Shown: positions 1-11,289, counted from the stretch's first letter. The stretch is 64,000 nucleotides of DNA from Limnomonas spitsbergensis (GCA_037349105.1 JAYJMM010000004.1:826001-890000); one strand, 5' to 3'. The notes: generated by a model not told the origin, from the letters alone. Program-made: numbers and translations.

Positions 1-989
1 GTAGTGCCCCACGCACCAGTGTGTTGTAGTGCCCCACGCACCGTGTGTTGTAATGCCCCACCCACCATTGTGTTGTAGTGCCTCACGCACCAGTGTGTTG
101 TAGTGCCCCACGCACCGTGTGTTGTAGTGCCCCACCCACCAGTGTGTTGTAGTGCCCCACCCACCCGTGTGTTGTAGTGCCCCACCCACCCGTGTGCTGT
201 AGTGCCCCACGCACCAGTGTGTTGTAGTGCCCCACCCACCAGTGTGTTGTAGTGCCCCACCCACCAGTGTGTTGTAGTGCCCCACGCACCCGTGTGTTGT
301 AGTGCCCCACCCATCAGTGTGTTGTAATGCCCCACCCACCAGTGTGTTGTAGTGCCCCTCCCACCCATGTGCTGTAATGCCCCACCCACTAGTGTGTTGT
401 AGTGCCCCACTCACCCGTGTGTTGTAATGCCCCACCCACCCGTGTGTTGTAGTGCCCCACCCACCCGTGTGTTGTAGTGCCCCACCCACCTGTGTGCTGT
501 AGTGCCCCACCCACCAGTGTGTTGTTGTGCCCCAACCACCCGTGTGTTGTAGTGCCCCACGCACTAGTGTGTTGTTGTGCCCCAACCACCTGTGTGTTGT
601 AATGCCCCACCCACCAGCGTGCTGTAGTGCCCCACGCACCAGTGTGTTGTAATGCCCCACACACCAGTGTGTTGTAGTGCCCCACCCACCCGTGTGTTGT
701 AGTGCCCCACCCACCTGTGTGTTGTAGTGCCTCACCCACCAGTGTGTTGTAATGCCCCACGCACTAGTGTGTTGTAGTGCCCCACCCACTAGTGTGTTGT
801 AGTGCCCCAACCACCTGTGTGTTGTAGTGCCCCACCCACCAGTGTGTTGTTGTGCTCCAACCACCCGTGTGTTGTAGTGCCCCAACCACCTGTGTGTTGT
901 TGTGCCCCACGCACTAGTGTGTTGCAGTGCCCCAACCACCAGAGTGTTGTAGTGCCCCACCCACCCGTGTGTTGTAGTGCCCCACCCAC
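1..989. repeat. 25-bp minisatellite, about 40 copies
   Basis: Unit GTAGTGCCCCACCCACCAGTGTGTT-like, period exactly 25, point variants only. Read on the minus strand each unit is CACTACAACAC..CTGGTGGGTGGGG, i.e. the end of the putative phosphatase exon 8 plus its donor. The three frames rotate through 25 residues per 75 bp, which makes the spurious minus-strand open frames seen here. Confidence 0.95.
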
Positions 990-1129
990 CAGCGTGTTGT
1001 AGTGCCCAGAGTTTATTAGCATCTGGTAGAAGGAGGTCCCGGCTGAGGTTGCATTGGCTTCGGTACTGTTGCCCTGCACAATACGCAACCCAGAGGGTGG
1101 AAAACAGTATCTATTTGAAGGTGTTTCAG
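990..1129 (-). CDS. Probable acid phosphatase exon 8
   Basis: Open frame YCFPPSGLRIVQGNSTEANA to INSGHYNTL ending at donor GTGGGTG. The last codons plus donor (GGGCACTACAACACGCTG/GT) are the seed of the 25-bp array that fills 1-989. The 5' edge is uncertain: 1129 keeps phase, but that acceptor lies in a dispersed repeat; 1110 is the alternative. Confidence 0.5.
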
Positions 1130-4100
1130 CTACAATTTAGCTGAACGATGGGTGGCATCCTGGTGGGGCAAGTCCTGATGCGGAAAGCCCTGTGGCTGGG
1201 GCCACCAGTAAGTCAAGGTCTTGGCTGCGTCGGCTTAGTGGTGGCTGCTCAGCAGCCTGCCGAAGGTGCTCTGGTGCACACATGATTAACTGATGGTAAA
1301 AACAAACATGGCCGGGGAACGTGGCGCGGGCAGGGTGGGGTTTGAGTTGAGGCCTCAGACCTGAATGTGATACAAATTAATCAAAAAAATCAATCACTCG
1401 TCATGCACTGTGGACCAAGGAGGGCATCCATTGTGGAGAGTAACACTGGTACGTGAAATCCACCCTAAGCTAGACCTGCAACACCTGCAACACCGTAAGC
1501 TAGACCCTGGCACCCTAAGCTAGACCTGCAACACCTGCAACACCTTAAGCTAGACCCTTGCACCCTAAGCTAGAACTGCAACACCTGCAACACCTAAGCC
1601 CTTGTACTCTATGCTGAACATGCAGCACCTGCAACACCTGAACCCTTGCACCCCAAGCTAGGCACACAACACCTGCTACACCTAAACTCTTGCACCCTAA
1701 GTTAGGCCTGCAACACCTGACGCTAGACCCATGACCCTAACCTAGGTCTGCAACACCTTGAGATGTACGCTTGAACCCTAAGCACAGTGCAACAGCTAGT
1801 ACATCACCAGTGCACCCGGAGGGGGGGGGGGGGTAGGGGCTCAGGGTTTGGGTTCAGCCTAGCACAGCGCGCAGGGAGGGACCAGGAGGGCATCGAGGAT
1901 TCAAATTTCTGCACCGTCAAGGACCAGAATTAATGGGTGAATGGCTCAGGGTTTGGGGCTGGGGTTCAGCCAATGTTCACACACATCTGCAAGGGCTTTG
2001 AGGTGAAGGGCTTTGAAGGCCAGCGGAAGGTGGGAAGGGTTTGGGGTTCACAGCGTGGCAGGGAGAAAGGCATCCAGGATTCAGGAAGCGCCCTTATGGA
2101 CCAGCATTCATAAGTTCGTGGCTCTCAGGGTGAAGGGCTAGGGCCCTGGTGAAGATCAGCAGACGCACCGTCGCTGCCGCCTGTAGTGTCGAGACCGCGT
2201 CAGAGACATAGCCGTACAGCTCCGAAAGCAGCATGCCTCCGAGGAGTGAGCCAGTGAGGTTGCTGCGCATCTTGCTGACCTGCAGCATGAGCGTTGTCCA
2301 AAGGTCAAGAGTTTGGGTGAAAAGTGAAGGGTATATGTTCACAGTTGAGGGTTTGGGTGAAGAGTGGAGGGTACAAGTTGACAGTTAAGGCTTTGGTTGA
2401 AGAGTGAGGGGCAAAGTTATGCAGTACCATCACACCTTTGACGCAGACCGGGCCATGGCTAAATTGTAGCAGACATTTGCTGCTGATTTCAGTCTCATAC
2501 CTCAAGCCAGTAAGCCAGCTCGGTCATGCTGTTGTAGTCTGCCACAGTGATGTTGGGCAGCGGATCCCCAAGGCCGTAAGAGCGCCATACGTTGAACGCA
2601 TCGTATACATTGTACCTGTGACAAGGGTTGAGGGTTTAGGATTTAGGGATTTTAGTACCTGTCGCCGTAGTCTACACTGCAGGTGCGATAGGAGTTGAGG
2701 GATTAGGGTTTAGGGTTAAGGTCGCACTAGTCCACGCTTCACCTGCAACATGAGTTAACGTATTGGGGTTAAGGGTGAAGGTGACCCTAGCCCAAATTGT
2801 AATTGCAACATGAGGTAAGGAGTGAAGGTAACTCAAGTCAAATATTACGTGTAATTGAAGTTCATAGTTTGGTGTTTAGGTACGGGTTTTGGTAACTATG
2901 GTAACTGAGTGAAAATTGTACTGGCGATGGGATTTCAGGGTTCGAGGAATTTAGGGTCTGAAGGAGTTCCTCGTGGTCTGTTTGTTTCACTCATAACGCA
3001 TGGAACATTTGCACCCGAATGACTCGCTGTACATTCACACTTAAACGTTGGATCACATGCGCCACATAACTCTTGGAACACTTGCAACATTAATTATGGA
3101 CCATGCAACACGTTCTGTACAGCCCAGCCCGTATCTTGGCAGTTGATGTGTGAGGCACCCCCGTCCTGCAGCTTTCCAGACCTTGGGAATCAAAAAATTC
3201 AGTGGAGGGAACTCACCAGTTCATGAGCAAGGTGTCCTGGATAGCGACCCCCCCCCCCCCAACGGCTGTGACTTGATGAAACCCTGAAGCTTCAATTTGT
3301 ACCCTTAGCCCTTATCCAACAACTTTGACCCTTGACCCTGAAATCACCGGCTGATGCGGGGAGGGATCCTAGCTAGTACTCTCACCCTGCAGCTGTGAAT
3401 GGATGAAACCCTGACCCTACAACTTGGACCCTAAAACCTAATCCAAACACTTGAACCCTTGACCCTGAAGTCACCGGTTCATGCGGGGAGGTATCCTAGC
3501 TAGTACTCTCACCCTGCAGCTGTGAATGGATGAACACTAGTGGCCCCAGGCCAAATAACCCTGAGCCTTGATCCCAATTTCCAAACCTGAATCCTCAACC
3601 TTTATCCCACCAGTTGTTGAGTGAGGTGTTCAGGCTCATGTTCCTGCTATGCCCAGCTTTGCTAATCAAAGCCAAGTGTGTGTGTGCTAGAATGATATAC
3701 AGAAAATTTACAGGGCCTCACCAGTTGATGAGCGAGGTGTTCAGGCTGGTGCTCCCCCCCTGCAGCTGCAACTGAATGCTCTGTCGGAAAGCCTGCGATG
3801 CTACAGAGCGCGCCGCAAACTCATCCGTGTTGTACCATCCTTCGAGGAGCACGTTGTACCCGGGGCACTTGGTGTACGCCCGGATAGTGTCATCGTTGTA
3901 GTCATGGCCGGTGAAGACAGGCACCACCTGAGATGAGGGTTCAGGGTTTAGGCTGAGATGAGGTTTCAGGGTTTAGGCTGAGATGAGGGTTCAGGGTTAA
4001 GGCTGAAGGGCAGGGGGTGGAGTACCACACATTCTGTGACCACCGGCAGGGCCAACCTGCGGGCCATACGGCAGGTGTCATTGTTGTAGTCATGGCCGGT

Positions 4101-7100
4101 GAAGACATGCACCACCTGAGGGTTCAGGGTTCAGGGTTTAGGGTTCAGGATATAGGCTGAAGGGTTCAGGGTTCAGGGTTTAGGCTGAAGGTCAGAGGCT
4201 GGAGTACCACACTTTCTGCAACCACAGGCAGGGCCAACCCGTGGGCCATACGGTAGGTGTCGTCGTTTTAGTCGTGGTAAGCTAAGGCAGGAACCTGAGA
4301 TGAGGGTTCAGGGTTTCAGGTTTACAGTTAAGGGCAGAGGCTGGTGCAACACCAATTCTGTACGTTTGGATGGTGTCATCTTTGAAGTCATGGATGGCAG
4401 GTATGGGCACCAACCGTGAGTTAGGATTTAAGTTGTAGGACAGAGGGCAGGTTCAGGGTTTATGATTTAGGGTTTAGAATTTATGTTGCAGGACAGAGGG
4501 CAGAGCAACTTCGAGAGTGCGTGGATGGTGCCATCGTTATAGTGGTAGGGTTGTCGTTGCTGATCTAAACGTCCATCGGGAAATGTTGTGGTAGGCCTAT
4601 GACGAGGCGCCCCCTGTGGGCCGATGGGACCTTAACCTTGACCTGTGGCTGCGGCTGGCTTCACAGGGATGCAGTACGGCGATCATCATCACACAGAACA
4701 TCACTGAAACAGCACACCAGGAATCTCCCCTGACATCGCGCACCTGCTGCCCCGTTGGCACATATGTGGTGTTGCTGACCACGTTGAGTGTCGGGAAGAC
4801 ACCTGACGGGAAAACAGGGTTCAAAGCTCAGGGTCCAGGGCTCAGGGCTCAAGGGTTCAGGGTCCACGGCTCAGGGGGTCAGGGCTCAGGGCTCGAGAGT
4901 TCAGGGCCCAGGCTTCATATTTGAAAGCACAAGATCCCTAGGATGGGAGGGCAAACAGAGTTGAGGGACAGGGTGCTGTAGCGCACTGATCAGGGTTTAC
5001 TAAAGTGCACATTATATCGCCATTGGCAGACCGCTGTGTTTCCTTCCCTAGGCTGATGGGGACAAACCTTGACTGGCCTAGGGCTGGTGGACCAAGCAGC
5101 AGGGCTCGGTGCACTTCCTTCCCCCTGCCGTGGACCGCAAAGAAGCTGCATTATACTTGACCCCCCCCCTAGGCTACACAAGGGCGCTGACGTACCACAC
5201 CTGAGGCGGTTTGAAGGTAGAGAGTAAAGAGTACAGAGTAGAGAGTAGAGAGTTAAACGTAAAGAGTAAATAGCAAAGAGTACAGAGTAAAGAGTAAAAA
5301 GTAAAGAGTCCCTGGCACGGCCTGAAACATCCAGCCCAACACGCCGCCCGCCTCAACCGTCGATATCTATGCGCAAATCAACCACGCCCAGTCCAACCAC
5401 TGGCTGTGGATGCTGCAGCTCCCTGCTGATCCCCTACTGATCCCCTGCTGATCCCCCCCCCCACGACAAAAAAAAGAGAATGTGAAGCTGGCTGCCCCCC
5501 CACCAGCCGTGGAGGCTGCGGCCCTCTGCTAATCCCCCCAACGCAACAGAACAGTAACAACAGAACAGTAAAATACTGGATCGAGAAGCAGGCCGCACCC
5601 GCCTGCTATGAAGGCCAGGACACTCGCCAGGGTCCTGTCCAACACGCCGCCCAACTCAGTCGTTGATTTCTTCGAACGCATCAGCCTAGTTTAGGGTTTA
5701 GGGTTGCTAGTTTGGGGTCAAGGATTTCGGGTTAAGGGTGAACCCTAAACCCTTAACTTTGAACTAGTCCATTTCTTCACACCCATCAGCCGCGCCCCGT
5801 CATCCCACTGGCTGTGGAGGCTGCGGCGCTCAGCTGATCCCCCCAGCACAACAAACCCTGAACATGAAAACCTGGATTGTGCCAATCCGGATGCCCGCAC
5901 CCGCTGTGAAGGCCAGGGCGCTCTGCACGCTCCGGTCCAACGCGCTGCTGCGCACAATCGTGTTAAACGCATTGAAGCCGACCGCCGTGCCTCCAAAGGC
6001 GCCGTACAGGTCGCCCCCGGTGCTCCCGCCTGACAGTGGGGAAACGAGGCACTGTTGACTGAAGGGTGCTTCAGCTACACTTCAGCTACACCTCAGCTAC
6101 TCTCCAGCTGCGTCCCAGCCTTTGTTCAAGTGGGTATGGTGCCGCAAGGCCTGCTGTTTTGGCCGCCTGCACTGGCTTTGTCCCCCTCTGCCCAGTGGTT
6201 GCTGTGCTGCAGCCTGCCAAAGGTGGCCAGGTGCGCAAGCAGTGAATACTGTTCCCTGGCGTGCACTCCCGCCCCAATATATTATAAACCCAGTCCCGGC
6301 CCAATATATAATAAATTATGAACCCAGTCCCTCCCCAATATATTATAAATCCAGTCCCGCCCACGAGTCCCGCCTCAATATATTATAAACCCAGTGCCTA
6401 GCCAAATCGCGGAGACTGAGATGTATGTGCCTCATACCACCTGCGCCGGGTGGCAGGCAAGAGCACTGCTTAAAGGGGAGCATAGTGAGGCGAAGTATGA
6501 ACAATATAAGGAACTCGGGAGGGGGCATGGAGGGGGCATGGAGGGGGCATGGAGGGGGCATGGAGGGAGCATGGAGGGACATGGAGGGGGCATGGAAGGG
6601 GCATGGAGGGAGCATGGAGGGGACATGAAGGGGGCATATAAGGGGCATGGAGAGAGTATGGAGGGGACATGGAGGGGGCATGGAAGGGGCATGGAGGGAG
6701 CATAACCAGGCAGCCAGCGGAACATGCACCTCATGACCGCTAACGGAATGGTGGTGCCCTTTAAGTTGGTAACTGACCTGTTACTGGCCTCGCGTACAAA
6801 GTAAACAATTTCAAGAAGGTGTAACTAAGGTACTGGTGTGTACCGTATGAAGCGTACCAGTATACCACTTAACAGTACCGGTATACAGGTACACCCTATG
6901 CTAAATCCCCCCTTACATATTTTAGTGTGACCCTCTAGCCATACCCAAGGGGAAATCAACGAACAGGGGACGTGTGGGTACCAGCGTAGCAGGCGCGTGG
7001 AGGGCTGGCTGTTGGTACAACAGGTGCTGTCGATGGATCGCACACGTTCGTTCAGTCAAAGCTAAGCAAGCGGAGCAGGGGGGCGCTACCTGGGTACCAG

Positions 7101-8906
7101 CGTAGCAGACACGTGGAGGGCTGGCTGTTGCCACAGGTCGTGGCGTCAATGTATCGCGCATGGTAGTTCAGGCCCGCGTTGTAGCACATGCGCACGCCTT
7201 GGGGCACAAGGGAGGGGCCGCCAAAGCTGGCGGTGTCATTCAGGAACTTGTTCTTCTGCGGCAATCGGAGGCGCGGCAGCGTTCATGTTGGTGCATGTCA
7301 GCTACAATTCAGCTACATCGCCAGGGAGGGGCCTTAAGAGCGGGCTGTGTCTTTCATGGGCTTGCTCGTCAGCGCCAGAGAGAGGCATGACAATGTTCAT
7401 TCAATGCACTACAGCTACATCCCATACTAGAATTCAGCTACATCCCATACAACAATTAAGCTACATACCACACTACATCCCCACCAAAACTCAGCTAAAA
7501 TCCAGCCACAATTCAGCTACATCCCGGACATCTGTTGGGGGCAAGGGATGCAGCAAGGTACTTGTTGCTGGGGCCGCTTGCTGTAGAACGGTCAACTGGT
7601 CAAGGTTAGGTCCCTATCGGCCCCCAACGGTAGCTGCCCGCCAGCCCCCCCAATGGTGGCCTGGTGGAAAATTAATAATGACTAGCGGGCACCGGGGGGG
7701 CAGTAATCAGATAGGGTGGAACCAAACCGCTGAATCCGCGTGCTTTGCTTGAATTTTGCTTCCCTTTCAAGGCATGACTCCGATACGTTCTAAGGAATGA
7801 GAGTCTCAGAAACCTTGAAATGTGAAATTGACAGAACATGTACCGGTTAAAGTGCCTTTCAGGAGTGCATCAAGCTTTGATGCATCGCAGACGCAATCCT
7901 GTGCACAGGCAGCGTGGTCACACAATGAGCAAGCTCAATCACGCACAACCACGCATGCACAGCTGTATACCGAAGTGCAGGAATAGATTTGTAGCTTCTG
8001 CGAAATAGTTTCCGCGGCGTTCAAAAAGAAAAAGACATCCTTACAGAGCGGAGCGCGGCGCAACCTTATGCTGCGGTCCCCATCGGCCCAAAGGGAACAG
8101 CACCATGGATACACATGCACAGACACCACGGCATGTTTGTTGGGGCCCCAACCGTCCACACGCCATCCACGCTCCGCCCAGCACGCCGCATTTTATGGCA
8201 TATAAAACTACCAGCATGCACCATGCGTTCATGCGCTGCACTTTTGATCTTAGGGTCTTTCAGCTATAATTCAGCTACATCACAGCATATGGCTCGGGGG
8301 GCTTGGTGCAGCGAGCTCCACCGGGGGTCCACCAGGGAGGAGCCAGTCAAGGTTCCTACCCTAATCGGCCCAGTTGTGGCTGCCCGACAGCCTGCCAAAG
8401 ATGCGGTCTGGTGTGTCCTGAAAGGAATATTGATGCGATGCAGACACGATTGCCTGGACATTGCGGTGGACTCCTGTCCTGCCACACTATGCACCCCTGT
8501 CATCTCTAAAACAAGCTGAGCCATGCAGCCATGTGTCAGCCTTACTCCAGAGTCCTCCGAAACTAAACCGTTCGGACCCCAAGCCATGCAAAATCCATGC
8601 AGCCATGCAGCAGCCACACTTAAAGGTCCTCCCTTGAAACATCCGTCCGCCCCCACGAGCCAAGCACCATCGCCTCTCACCCCACCAAATCAGTCCGGAC
8701 CAGGGAGTCCGGACCGTAAGCCTTGCAAAATTCACCCCTCTCGCACTAACCCGGAGCAAATTGCGTGCGCCATGCCGTTGCACGCTGTACACCATCGCGA
8801 CGTCGGCTCGCAGAGTCGTGATTAAGCTAGCTAAGAGGAGCGACAGGAGCAGCAGGAGCGGCCGCTGCCGATGGAGCGGCTGCTGTGGCTGTGCTGGGGT
8901 CTCCAT
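990..8906 (-). CDS. Histidine acid phosphatase, secreted, about 8 exons
   Basis: Branch-2 histidine phosphatase family: phosphomonoester hydrolysis through a phospho-histidine in the RHG motif. Exons (5' to 3'): 8906-8751, 7255-7090, 6029-5901, 4802-4744, 3927-3722, 2615-2501, 2279-2102 and probably 1129-990. Phases agree at every junction. The protein of about 380 residues is normal for the family. Seen: a hydrophobic leucine-rich signal segment (residues about 16-32), RHGAR at 44-48, then GGPSLVPQGVRMCYNAG (the family's 'L-TP-G' region), RSSALDRSVQSALAFTAG/VFP (the family's 'RS--DRT--SA-AF--G--P' stretch), PVFTGHDYNDDTIRAYTKCP and LTGSLLGGMLLSEL. RLLIFT in exon 7 matches the strand that normally precedes the catalytic His-Asp, but no clear HD follows, so the 3' end is the weak part. 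Expected outside the cytosol (secreted, periplasmic or vacuolar). Family call is firm; the exact substrate cannot be read. Confidence 0.85.
1115..1320 (+). mobile_element. Dispersed GTAGCTGAA-family element (family 1)
   Basis: TTTCAGCTACAATTTAGCTG then, about 80 bp on, GTCAAGGTCTTGGC..GTGGCTGCTCAGCAGCCTGC and GTGCTCTGGTGCACAC. The same order recurs in the other family-1 copies. Non-coding, about 200 bp. Confidence 0.6.
1470..1790. repeat. Degenerate tandem repeat (ACCTGCAACACC / CCCTAAGCTAGAC)
   Basis: About eight decaying copies of roughly 30-50 bp in a phosphatase intron. No exon sequence recognised in it. Confidence 0.8.
2102..2279 (-). CDS. Acid phosphatase exon 7
   Basis: Acceptor CATGCTGCAG; encodes VSKMRSNLTGSLLGGMLLSE and RLLIFT. 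The end at GCTG/GTCCAT is supported by a partial copy of the same junction at about 1880-1925. An earlier end at 2169 (donor GTGCGT, also phase 0) is possible. Confidence 0.7.
2290..2425. repeat. About 40-bp repeat, 3 copies
   Basis: Repeated GTTTGGGTGAAGAGTG..GGGTA..GTTGACAGTT between phosphatase exons 6 and 7. Confidence 0.75.
2501..2615 (-). CDS. Acid phosphatase exon 6
   Basis: 115 nt; acceptor TGTCACAG, donor GTATGAG. Encodes YNVYDAFNVWRSYGLGDPLP and ADYNSMTELAYWLE; phase 2 into the exon, phase 0 out. Confidence 0.85.
3200..3660 (-). repeat. Copies of phosphatase exon 5 tail and donor
   Basis: Segments at about 3217, 3346, 3475 and 3610 repeat the exon 5 end (plus-strand ACCAGTTGATGAGCGAGGTG) in the downstream intron, at spacings near 130 bp. 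Confidence 0.7.
3722..3927 (-). CDS. Acid phosphatase exon 5
   Basis: 206 nt; acceptor CATCTCAG, donor GTGAGG. Encodes PVFTGHDYNDDTIRAYTKCP through SLNTSLIN. Both of its edges are copied into the flanking introns (3200-3660 and 3940-4560). Confidence 0.87.
3940..4560 (-). repeat. Copies of phosphatase exon 5 head and acceptor
   Basis: At about 4080, 4265, 4380 and 4535 the start of exon 5 (plus-strand GTAGTCATGGCCGGTGAAGA) and its acceptor recur, separated by GGGTTCAGGGTTTAGG runs. Confidence 0.75.
4744..4802 (-). CDS. Acid phosphatase exon 4
   Basis: 59 nt between acceptor CCCGTCAG and donor GTGCGC; encodes VFPTLNVVSNTTYVPTGQQ, joining AFTAG to PVFTGHDYND in phase. Confidence 0.8.
5210..5315. 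repeat. AGAGTA-type purine-rich repeat
   Basis: Short GTAAAGAGTACAGAGTAGAG units, period 7-8. Confidence 0.8.
5585..5680 (-). pseudogene. Decayed copy of phosphatase exon 3 tail
   Basis: Minus strand matches the exon 3 end (..GACAGGACCCTGGCGAGTGT, CTGGCCTTCATAGCAGGCGG), now with a frame stop but with the donor context GCGG/GTGCGG kept. A fainter third copy is at about 5320-5375. Confidence 0.7.
5901..6029 (-). CDS. Acid phosphatase exon 3
   Basis: Acceptor CTGTCAG, 129 nt. Encodes GSTGGDLYGAFGGTAVGF and RSSALDRSVQSALAFTAG. Donor GTGCGG (phase 1) was preferred over the later GTTTTC because it joins in phase to VFPTLNVV. Confidence 0.85.
6060..6255 (+). mobile_element. Dispersed family-1 element
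   Basis: CTTCAGCTACACTTCAGCTA head; CAGTGGTTGCTGTGCTGCAG / CCTGCCAAAGGTGG tail. Confidence 0.58.
6270..6395. repeat. About 28-bp repeat, 5 copies
   Basis: CCCAATATATTATAAACCCA repeated with small changes, AT-rich against the GC-rich background. Confidence 0.85.
6521..6705. repeat. 12-bp minisatellite GCATGGAGGGGG
   Basis: About 15 units with small variants; purine-rich on the plus strand. Source of the Met/Gly/His open frames here. Confidence 0.9.
6974..7045 (-). pseudogene. Decayed copy of phosphatase exon 2 tail, donor lost
   Basis: Minus strand reads RSIDSTCCTNSQPSTRLLRW against YIDATTCGNSQPSTCLLRW of exon 2. At the donor position CCCAG/GTAGCG has become CCCACACGT, so the site cannot splice the same way. 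Confidence 0.8.
7090..7255 (-). CDS. Acid phosphatase exon 2
   Basis: Acceptor CCGCAG, then KNKFLNDTASFGGPSLVPQG to CLLRWYP; ends phase 1 at donor GTAGCG. A decayed copy of its last 24 or so codons lies downstream at 6974-7045. Confidence 0.87.
7300..7690 (+). mobile_element. Dispersed family-1 elements, tandem heads
   Basis: Several CAGCTACATCCCATAC repeats (7305-7525), then GGTCAAGGTTAGGTCCCTAT and GGTGGCCTGGTGG. Confidence 0.55.
8262..8440 (+). mobile_element. Dispersed family-1 element
   Basis: TTTCAGCTATAATTCAGCTA, CAGTCAAGGTTCCTACCCTA, GGCTGCCCGACAGCCTGCCA, TCTGGTGTG: the full order of the family. Confidence 0.62.
8751..8906 (-). CDS. Acid phosphatase exon 1 (signal peptide and RHGAR)
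   Basis: 52 codons from the ATG at 8906, chosen because it precedes the leucine-rich signal segment. Contains DVAMVYSVQRHGAR, the catalytic motif. Donor GTTAGT follows NLLR in phase 0. Confidence 0.85.
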
Positions 8907-11289
8907 CGCGTCTCAATTTCGACGGTAGGGCAACCTCGAGGGGTGCGCGACGTCGCGATATAGTTTGCTGTAAGTCACTGCCTCGTCAATGTCAAGAACT
9001 GTTGAATGACGGGACGGTATGAAAGAGACGAGGGCGAGCGGCTGCCGGCTGCTGCATAAAGGCTAGGGTTAAAAGTGTATTCTCTCGGCCAGGTTCGGCT
9101 GCTCAATTCGGCACCCTGAGTCCCTGCGCTTGCGTGTCACGTGCGAAACGGCCGAGGTCGAAGCAGGGGATCGGTCCCCTGGGTCGAAGCATCTAAAATC
9201 GCCCAGATCTAGATCTGATACAACCGGCACAAGCGTGCGCGGCGACGACTCGGAGGACGGGGCTCAGTAGACTACAGAGGGCAGATATGATAGTGATGTA
9301 GTAGTGATAAATTCCTGATATCATCTTGGGCATCTGGATGAGGCTGTATGGAGGCCGCACGTCGCCACCCGCCCCTGCCAGGTATTGTGGAGCTCCTCTG
9401 CGCTGTTTCAGGCCACGAGCTCGACTGTACGACAGTGACCCTTCAGCCTCGGCAGGGCGGTGAGCCCGGGGGCGCGTTCCCTTTGGCTCGAATCCAGTCG
9501 TTGGGATCATTTGCGGCCCAAGTGTGGAACTAGGTGGGAGCATTTTTGCCCACTTTCTCTCCAGTTTCAGCTACTTGCAGGAATCCGTCAGCCATAGACG
9601 ATGTCACAGTCGACTTCTGTTATCCAACAATCACAATCTTCGTGTCAAACCTATCCCTGCTGCTTTGAACACGAGATACATCATGGTGCGTGTCATTCAG
9701 TCTGGAATCTTATTTCCTAACCGTATGTTGTACGTACTCATCTTCTAACTCGGGATTTGTTGTGGCCTCGCAGGTCTCATCGACTTCTCTATACATTTTG
9801 TTTAATCAATCCCGTTTTGAATTATAAGGCTAAGAATGGATAGCGATAAATTGAGCATAATCGCCCCCAAATTGAATGGGAGTAAACCCTGACCTAGCCA
9901 GCGTGGCAGGATCATTTGGATCATTCTTGGACACTACCTCGGGAGGTCGTTTCTGAAATGATCCTAGATGTACACGAAAGTACAACGACTAACTGTCGCC
10001 CAACTCGCGCCTCTAGTGTGGATGTAGTCAGGATCATCTCAGGATTCTGTACGGCGCCCACTTTTGGCTCGGATCACCCCCAAAGGGAACGCGCCCCGGG
10101 TAAGGCGGCTGACTAACACCCGTCCACCTCTTTGACACGGCGCTTCAGGCCTCTCGTACTGAAGCTGATGTTGGTGAGGGAAAGTAGTGGGCCCCCGCCA
10201 GTGAGCAACAGACCATGTCACCAATGAGCCAGGTTGACGTACGTTAGAGACCAAACCTTAGCTGGCCTCGCCCTGACTAGAGCTTGCGGCAGCAGGCATC
10301 GGCGGCCATCGGTCTTGATGTAGCTGAATGCCTGAATTGTAGCTGAGGAGCACTGACATAAGCAGTGGGCCCCCCTTAACCGCCTGCGACCCACCAGCCC
10401 GATTACAGAAGAATACACAGTGTGTCGGTAGATGGGAGGGAAAACGTGCACATGTGCCTCTTACCTACCGCCAGGACCTGACGGTACTTGAATGATGACC
10501 AGATGATATGTTTAATCAATACAGTAGGCCTCTCACAGCCGACACTAGAGAACAGCGCAGCAGTCAGCGGCGCGTGACACGCCGCCGCCAAGGTTGCTGG
10601 GCAAGAGGAGATGGCGAGAGAGGAGGATCCTCCTACCCTATGCCCTGCCGTATGCCCTATGCATATCCTCCTACCCTATGCCCTTTGCAGGTCCACCAGA
10701 CTGAGCCGCAAACTTTCACTAGTTATGCCAGCGCAGGAATGGATGGGATGCCCTACAGGTACCTTATCTATATCATCTTCCTTAAAGTTTTGAAGGTCCG
10801 GGTTGAGCTGGATGATACTACCAGAGGAGCATGATATGGCACTGGATAAGCAGGATTGTACTTCCAAGGTAGCCCGATCCGGCTTGATATGGCACAGGTT
10901 CGGCAGGATTGTGCAATCAAGGCGCAAATGAGACAAAAGCAGCCAAGGTGCCCGCGGGGTCCACATACTCAGCAGAGAAAAAGCGAGCAGGAACAGAAAG
11001 AGCACATGACCAACAAACACTCGTTAAAATTACCCTCAGGGCAGACCCTTGACATTATCAGCCAGCATCAGACATTCACACATAGGCCCAGAGGTGTAAC
11101 TTTATTAACACATTCACACATACGACGTATTTCAGTTCTCATTGTACACTCCTTACCCCAAACCACCCATATCTGTTGGAAGCCAGGCAGCTATGAATCC
11201 AGCAAAGTGTCGTCACCCCACCCCTGCAGCTGCTCCAGTCAAACACAGGTCACCCCAGTACCCCACCCCTGCAGCTGCTGCACCACACA
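8907..11289. other. Intergenic region between the phosphatase 5' end and the CEP78-like 3' end
   Basis: Holds an inverted pair of an 18-bp CCAAAGGGAACGCGCCC-like block (about 9472-9490 and 10081-10100), a hairpin AGGATCATTT/AAATGATCCT (about 9910-9965), a reverse GTAGCTGAA element (about 10315-10350), CCCTATGCCC repeats (10625-10690) and two copies of a GATATGGCAC block (10833-10920). No promoter motif could be assigned with confidence. Confidence 0.5.
10691..10758 (+). CDS. Weak exon-like segment
   Basis: Acceptor CCTTTGCAG, donor GTACC, reading VHQTEPQTFTSYASAGMDGM. Short CCCTATGCCC repeats precede it, as before other exons here. No partner exon found. Confidence 0.22.

Noticed and set aside
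83..1088. Minus-strand proteins of the GHYNTLVGGALQHTGGWG type
   Set aside because: Translations of the 25-bp array; only the 990-1129 part has non-repetitive coding character.
6343..6734. Met/Pro/His-rich and Met/Gly-rich open frames
   Set aside because: Translations of the 12-bp GCATGGAGGGGG repeat, open on both strands.
9348..10130. Transposon with terminal inverted repeats
   Set aside because: Only an 18-bp inverted block matches (about 9472 and 10081). The flanks do not pair further and no transposase-like frame is present.
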